The notes under the pieces are model-generated. The model worked only from the letters and a program-made list of their open reading frames with translations. It made no database searches and was not told the origin of the DNA. A program made the translations under genes and the position numbers. From assembly GCA_005880055.1 (NCBI GenBank), contig VBJS01000054.1, forward strand, positions 12,318 to 23,444: a stretch of DNA of 11,127 bases, read 5' to 3'. The stretch comes from Chloroflexota bacterium. Its GTDB lineage: Bacteria; Chloroflexota; Dehalococcoidia; SM23-28-2; RBG-16-64-32. The stretch's first letter is position 1; each line of letters opens with the position of its first letter. Shown in pieces: positions 6,611-11,127 of this stretch.

Positions 6611-9600
6611 ATGGATGGCGCAGTCCGCTACCATCACGCACAGATCGACCTCACCCAGGACACTTCCCACGCGCAGCTTCTACTGCTGACCGGCGAAAAC
6701 AAGAAGGTACTGGAAGTGGGGCCTGCTACAGGGTATCTGACTGAACTCCTGAAGGGCCGCGGGTGCCGTGTCGCCGGGCTTGAGATCGACCCGGCTGCCG
6801 CCGAAATCGCCCGGCAATTCTGCGAACGCATGATCGTCGGCGACATCGAAGCCTTAGATCTCGTGGCAACGTTCGGCGAGGACAAGTTCGATGTCGTGAT
6901 GTTCGGCGACGTGCTGGAACACCTGATCGACCCGAAGACGGTCCTCATGAAAATGCGCGGCCTGCTCGCACCCGGCGGTCGCATCGTCGCCTCCGTTCCT
7001 AACGTGGCGCATGGCAGCGTGCGGCTGGCCCTCCTTCGCGGCGACTTTCACTACACCGAGCTCGGCCTGCTAGACCGTACTCACCTGCGCTTCTTCAATC
7101 GGGAGGGCGTCGCGGCACTGTTCGAGGAGGCCGGTTACGTCGTGCGTGACTGGCATCCCGTCGCTAACGATTTGTTCAGCACCGAACTCGAGTTGCGGGA
7201 AGAGGACTACCCTCCCTACTTGGTTGAGTCGATCCGCAGCGACCCGGACGCTGCGACATACCAGTTCGTCGTGTCCGCCACGCCTGCGACGCCGCTCTCC
7301 AACGGCAATTTGCTGGCGTCGTCCGACAGCGCGTTCAGCCATAGTGACGTCGTGAAGGACCTGTGGAAGATCGACGACAACCTTCGGGAAGCGCGCGCCG
7401 GGCTCGCCGAAAAGGAAGCGCAGATCATCCGGGTTGAGGCTGCCGCCGAAAGCGCGCGTAGACGGGCGGCACGTTCGGAACGGGAGCGGGCGGCCGCGGA
7501 GAGAGAATTAGCCGGCGCGATCGGCATCATCCAGGCGATGCAAAACTCTATCGGCTGGCGCCTGCTGAACAAGCTCCGCCCCGTCGCCCGGAAGCTCGCT
7601 CCGAGGGATAGTCTGCGATTTCGGATCGCCCGCCGCGGCGCCCGTACGGCGTTCAGTATCGGTACTCTGCGGCCGCTTCGCCGAGCGATCCGACGGGGCG
7701 CGGCGTCCGCCCCCCTATCACGTCTTGGCGCCACTGAATCGCTGCCGGCACCCGTCGTGAGCCGTCTGCGGGTGGGCTGTTACGGCGAACATACGTGGAG
7801 TGTTGGCGGTGGCGCCGTCCACACAATCCAACTGCTCCAGCCGCTCACCAGGTACTTCGACGTCGATCTTCTTCTACCACCGGGCTCTCCTTTGCGAGAT
7901 GCCGCCTGGTACAAGGAGAGCATGCTCATCGATCTGGCAGGGATCAATGTTCGCCACTACGCCGAAGGCGCGGAAAACGAGTACGACGTCTGGCTTTCCG
8001 TCTGGAACGAACGTATCTGGCCGGCCGCGACACGCAAGCGGTTCAACATGGTGTTCTTCCCCTTTGTTTCGCTGGACGGGGCGGGCGTAACGCATATCAC
8101 CAATAGCAAATACAGTGCCGGGCATCTCAAACAGCGGTACGGCGCGGAAGATGTCTACGTGATTCCGCCCTGCGTAGACGCCAACGAATTCGCGACGGGG
8201 CCGAAGGAGCCAATCATCCTTCATGTCAGCCGCTTCGCCCTACCCTCTGCCTACGCAGACAAAGCGCACGTCATGATGATCCAGGCCTTCAAGCAGCTGT
8301 GCGAACGTGGACTGAGCGGCTGGAAGTTAATACTGGCCGGCGCAACGGTTGACGAGGGCGAATCGGTCTATGCTGCCCACCTGGCGAAGCACGCGCACGG
8401 TTACCCCGTGGAGTTTGCGCTCAACCTGCCCGCAGACGAGTTGCGGCGCCTGTTCGCCCGCGCCTCCGTGTACTGGCACGCCACGGGATTCTCCGTGAAT
8501 GAACCGGCCGCACAAGAGCACTTCGGCATCACAATTGTAGAGGGCATGGCCTCTGGGGCCGTTCCCATCGCCTACAATTCGGGCGGCCCACGCGAGATCA
8601 TCACCAGCGGCGAGAACGGCTACCTTTTCGATACTCTCGAGCAATTAGTGGAAGATACGTGGGAGGTGGCCACCAAGCCAGCCATCTGGAAGAAGGTTTC
8701 GAAGGCGGCGCGCCAGCGCGCCGGTTATTTCTCCCCGCAGCTCGTCGAGAAGCTCATGCTTTCGGCTGTCTGCAAGACGGAGAAAGTATCCATAATCATG
8801 GGGACACACAACAACCTGCCGGTGCTGAAGCGATGCCTGGAGTCGGTCTTCCGCCACACTCCCCCGGGCTTCGAACTCATCGTCGTGGATAACAACAGCA
8901 GCGACGGCTCCGGGGTCTACCTCGCCTCGCTCGACTACCCAGGCCTGCAGGTGCTACGCAACCGCAATAACCCGAGCTACCCGGTCTTCAACAACCAGGG
9001 CCTGGAGCTGGCCACCCGCCCTTACATCCTCTACATGAACGACGACATGGAGGCTTTCCCCGGCTGGCTGGAACCCCTGATCGATGTGCTGGATGCGAAC
9101 CCGCGCGTCGGCGGCGCCGGCTCGCGCCTGCTGTATCCGGACGGCAGGGTGCAGCATGATGGGAAGATGTTCTCCAAAGCAGACCTCACCCCCTATCACA
9201 TAAACATGGGCGGCCGCCCTGTCCGCGATGAGCCGCCAATTGAGGTGGACACGCTCACTGCCGCCTGCCTCCTGGTTCGGCGAGAGCTCGCGGGTTTCTC
9301 GACTGACTACAAGCGTGGCTACTACGAGGACACAGACCTCTGCCTGCGCATCAAGGAGAGGGGTTACGCGCTGGTCCTGCACCGCGGCAGCGTGCTCATT
9401 CACTATCACGGCCAAACCATGGGACGTGACCAGGCGGCGACTGAAAGGGCTCAGGAACGGAATCGGGAAGTGTTCCTGCGGCGCTGGGGTGCGAAGATAC
9501 CGGGCATGGTGTACTTGGCGGATGAGCGGGAGATGGCAGGGACGGAGTTGCGCTGCCGGCCGCTGCTTGGAGCTGATGACCTCATGCAGGACTGGCCTGT

Positions 9601-9622
9601 AACGCGGAGACTGCTTCGCTAA
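6611..9622 (+). CDS. trifunctional methyltransferase - coiled coil - GT4 - GT2 fusion protein
   Basis: A 1003-residue fusion paralogous at its N-terminus to the preceding gene. The methyltransferase (about 1-225) has VLEVGPATGY (33-42), LEID (57-60), FDVVMFGDVLEHL (93-105) and GGRIVASVPN (122-131). An Ala/Arg/Glu-rich predicted coiled coil (about 250-305) ends in IGWRLL (314-319). Residues about 385-715 are a GT-B family 4 transferase: VGGGAVHTIQLL (398-409), IPPCVD (518-523), the donor-site E-x7-E from E636 to E644 within EHFGITIVEGMASG, and GGPREII (658-664). Residues 726-960 are a GT2 domain: VSIIMGTHNN, VVDNNSSD (758-765), MNDDMEA (809-815) and YYEDTDLCLR (904-913). The open frame extends upstream to 6476, but the ATG at 6611 aligns with the paralogue and sits just after the TATAAT; the upstream residues look unlike protein. 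Likely builds and methylates part of a surface glycan; the exact linkage is unknown. Confidence 0.9.
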   Translation: MDGAVRYHHAQIDLTQDTSHAQLLLLTGENKKVLEVGPATGYLTELLKGRGCRVAGLEIDPAAAEIARQFCERMIVGDIEALDLVATFGEDKFDVVMFGDVLEHLIDPKTVLMKMRGLLAPGGRIVASVPNVAHGSVRLALLRGDFHYTELGLLDRTHLRFFNREGVAALFEEAGYVVRDWHPVANDLFSTELELREEDYPPYLVESIRSDPDAATYQFVVSATPATPLSNGNLLASSDSAFSHSDVVKDLWKIDDNLREARAGLAEKEAQIIRVEAAAESARRRAARSERERAAAERELAGAIGIIQAMQNSIGWRLLNKLRPVARKLAPRDSLRFRIARRGARTAFSIGTLRPLRRAIRRGAASAPLSRLGATESLPAPVVSRLRVGCYGEHTWSVGGGAVHTIQLLQPLTRYFDVDLLLPPGSPLRDAAWYKESMLIDLAGINVRHYAEGAENEYDVWLSVWNERIWPAATRKRFNMVFFPFVSLDGAGVTHITNSKYSAGHLKQRYGAEDVYVIPPCVDANEFATGPKEPIILHVSRFALPSAYADKAHVMMIQAFKQLCERGLSGWKLILAGATVDEGESVYAAHLAKHAHGYPVEFALNLPADELRRLFARASVYWHATGFSVNEPAAQEHFGITIVEGMASGAVPIAYNSGGPREIITSGENGYLFDTLEQLVEDTWEVATKPAIWKKVSKAARQRAGYFSPQLVEKLMLSAVCKTEKVSIIMGTHNNLPVLKRCLESVFRHTPPGFELIVVDNNSSDGSGVYLASLDYPGLQVLRNRNNPSYPVFNNQGLELATRPYILYMNDDMEAFPGWLEPLIDVLDANPRVGGAGSRLLYPDGRVQHDGKMFSKADLTPYHINMGGRPVRDEPPIEVDTLTAACLLVRRELAGFSTDYKRGYYEDTDLCLRIKERGYALVLHRGSVLIHYHGQTMGRDQAATERAQERNREVFLRRWGAKIPGMVYLADEREMAGTELRCRPLLGADDLMQDWPVTRRLLR

Positions 9623-9639
9623 CGGGGGACGCTTCCCGC

Positions 9640-9645
9640 TATAAG
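9640..9645 (+). promoter_or_regulatory. possible -10 element (TATAAG) upstream of the membrane-protein gene
   Basis: TATAAG lies 17 bases after the preceding stop codon. It is followed six bases later by an in-frame CTG (9652-9654) in the frame of the membrane protein. The spacing resembles that of the three leaderless promoters in this window, but CTG is a very rare start codon, so this is tentative. A weak CGGG...CCCG stem (9623-9638) lies just before it. Confidence 0.2.
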
Positions 9646-9741
9646 TCAACACTGAAAGAGCGCCTCACTCCAGCAAACAAGGCTCAGAACGCCCTTGTTC
9701 AATGGCGGGCCAATCTGGCGCCGCTGTTCCTCGGCCCATGG

Positions 9742-11127
9742 TTGAAGCGTGCCGCACCCTCCGCTTTCTTCCTCTTCACGGCGGCCGTTCAGACGTGGCC
9801 CCTCGTCCTCCACACTAACAACCGCACGGTTGGGATCCGCCCCGATTCCTACCAGGTGCTATGGAATCTCTGGCACACGAAGGATGCGCTCGTCCACCTG
9901 TCGAACCCATTCCATTCGAGCCTGATCTTCTACCCAGAGGGCTCAAACCTTTACCTGCACACACTTACGTTCCTGGATGGAGTCATAGCTACCCCTCTCC
10001 AGATGGCCGGCGCCGGACCGATACTTTGCTGGAACATTCTGGTGCTGGCTTCACTAATGCTTTCCGGGCTGGGCGCCTATGCAGTCGCTCACCGCATAAC
10101 CGGAAACCGGTGGGCCGCTCTGATATCCGGGTACATATTCGCCTTCTCTCCCTTTGTGATGATCCACACGCAGGGCCATCTCAACATATCGCAGACCTGG
10201 CCGATTCCCTTGTTTGTCCTGTGCCTGCTTAGAGTTAAAGACGGCGGACGGCTGTGCGATGCCGTGCTCCTGGGGTCCTGTTGGGCTCTGCTTACCTACA
10301 ACTGGCTCGAATTTGCCGTCGATCCTGCCCTGCTCGTCGCCTGTTTCTGTATCTATGAGGCGCTTGTCTCCCTGTCCCGGAGCGAAAGAACTCATCTGTT
10401 TCGGCTGACGAAAGGCCTTGGTCTCGCGACCGCGACGTGGCTGTTGCTATCGGCGCCGGTTCTTATTCCTACGTTAGTAGCGGCTCTCTCCGGTGATTAC
10501 CCGAGCAACGCGGACATGAGCCACCCAGCCGAGTACTACTCCGCGGATCTGCTCGGATTCGTGACGCCTAGCCCACTGTGGGGGCCCGGCCAGTACCCGA
10601 GGCCCGATGTGGTGGGAACATTTCCAACCCCTATCGGTAGCGCGGAAGGCACCGTTTTCCTTGGTATCGCTCCGCTTCTCCTCGCCGGGCTTGGCATCTT
10701 TCTACTCCGCCGGTCTTCTCAGCGCCGCGCCGTCTGGCTCTGGGCGGCGGTCTTCGCCTTCTTCACCGTCTTATCGCTGGGACCGTTCCTGTATGTCGGC
10801 GGTAACAAGGAGTTTCACATTCCCGGCTTAACCCTCTCAATGTCGCTCCCCTTCCGAATCATGGATAACCTCCCATTGTTCGGACTGCGAAGGGTTCCGG
10901 CGCGGATGATCCTGTTTGCCATACTCGGTCTCAGCATGCTTGCCGGTATGGGCGCAGCCGAGCTGATGCGGCGCGCCGGAAGGCCGGCCCTTCAACGACT
11001 GCTCGGTGCCGGCCTTCTCACCCTCGTCGCGGTAGAGTTCTGGAACCCGCCGATTGCCCTCAGCGAGATCAGCAGCCCAGCCGTCTACCAGCAAATCGCG
11101 CAGGATAACGGGGACTTTTCGGTGCTC
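9742..11127 (+). CDS. multi-pass membrane protein, probable GT-C fold glycosyltransferase (3' end outside window)
   Basis: At least 462 codons of a polytopic membrane protein that continues past the window. The first hydrophobic segment (about 6-23) is followed by a polar loop with PDSYQVLWNLW (34-44); an Asp in this first outside loop is where GT-C enzymes using polyprenyl-phosphate sugars keep a catalytic acid. Further likely membrane segments lie near 92-117, 124-141, 152-165, 175-187, 194-210, 226-249, 304-323, 330-352, 388-408 and 419-433. GSAEGTVFLG (299-308) and LPLFGLRRVPARM (377-389) resemble conserved stretches I recall from large uncharacterised YfhO/GT39-like membrane proteins. 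The context of glycan genes supports transfer of a lipid-linked sugar outside the cytoplasm. The frame has no ATG or GTG near its start: TTG at 9742 is my choice, but it stays open back to 9577, so a CTG at 9652 is possible. Confidence 0.7.
   Translation, partial: MKRAAPSAFFLFTAAVQTWPLVLHTNNRTVGIRPDSYQVLWNLWHTKDALVHLSNPFHSSLIFYPEGSNLYLHTLTFLDGVIATPLQMAGAGPILCWNILVLASLMLSGLGAYAVAHRITGNRWAALISGYIFAFSPFVMIHTQGHLNISQTWPIPLFVLCLLRVKDGGRLCDAVLLGSCWALLTYNWLEFAVDPALLVACFCIYEALVSLSRSERTHLFRLTKGLGLATATWLLLSAPVLIPTLVAALSGDYPSNADMSHPAEYYSADLLGFVTPSPLWGPGQYPRPDVVGTFPTPIGSAEGTVFLGIAPLLLAGLGIFLLRRSSQRRAVWLWAAVFAFFTVLSLGPFLYVGGNKEFHIPGLTLSMSLPFRIMDNLPLFGLRRVPARMILFAILGLSMLAGMGAAELMRRAGRPALQRLLGAGLLTLVAVEFWNPPIALSEISSPAVYQQIAQDNGDFSVL

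Noticed and set aside
1..11127. CRISPR arrays, tRNA or rRNA genes, transposases or integrases
   Set aside because: No regularly spaced repeats, no T-loop/acceptor pairs and no transposase or recombinase motifs were seen on either strand.

Overview
The window is part of a cell-surface glycan (rhamnose-containing polysaccharide or glycolipid) biosynthesis locus. The DNA is GC-rich, roughly 60% by eye. Very large fused glycosyltransferases with N-terminal methyltransferase domains, a long-form RmlA with a C-terminal beta-helix, and GC-rich hairpin spacers resemble Chloroflexota (Dehalococcoidia/SAR202-like) genomes. That assignment is an impression from remembered relatives, not a search result.

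Left half, minus strand, in order of transcription: a family 2 glycosyltransferase (3459 to 2554), rmlA (2534 to 1433, broken), rmlB (1383 to 346), then, after a hairpin/terminator spacer, the start of rmlC (168 to the window edge). Together these would supply dTDP-L-rhamnose and one GT-A transferase that could use it. No rmlD is in the window. The rmlA gene is the anomaly: its N-terminal sugar-nucleotide signature and its C-terminal half are clear. The roughly 80 residues between them, including the expected metal-binding LGDN motif, are missing. About 210 bp of unrelated DNA sits there instead and reads like a protein fragment on the opposite strand. The two rmlA pieces are also in different frames.

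Right half, plus strand: two tandem giant genes of 929 and 1003 codons. Each begins with a homologous SAM-dependent methyltransferase, continues into a charged coiled-coil ending in a shared GWRLL motif, and then carries two glycosyltransferase domains (GT2+GT2 in the first, GT4+GT2 in the second). A multi-pass membrane protein, probably a GT-C type transferase, runs off the right edge.

Three start codons (3459 minus, 3534 plus, 6611 plus) have a TAnnnT/TATAAT hexamer ending 7 to 10 nt upstream and no Shine-Dalgarno. This points to leaderless transcripts and fixes starts that differ from the longest open frames. In the inferred pathway, rml enzymes make dTDP-rhamnose, the cytoplasmic GT-A/GT-B enzymes assemble a glycan, the methyltransferase domains methylate sugars or cap chains, and the membrane protein adds a lipid-linked sugar on the outer face.
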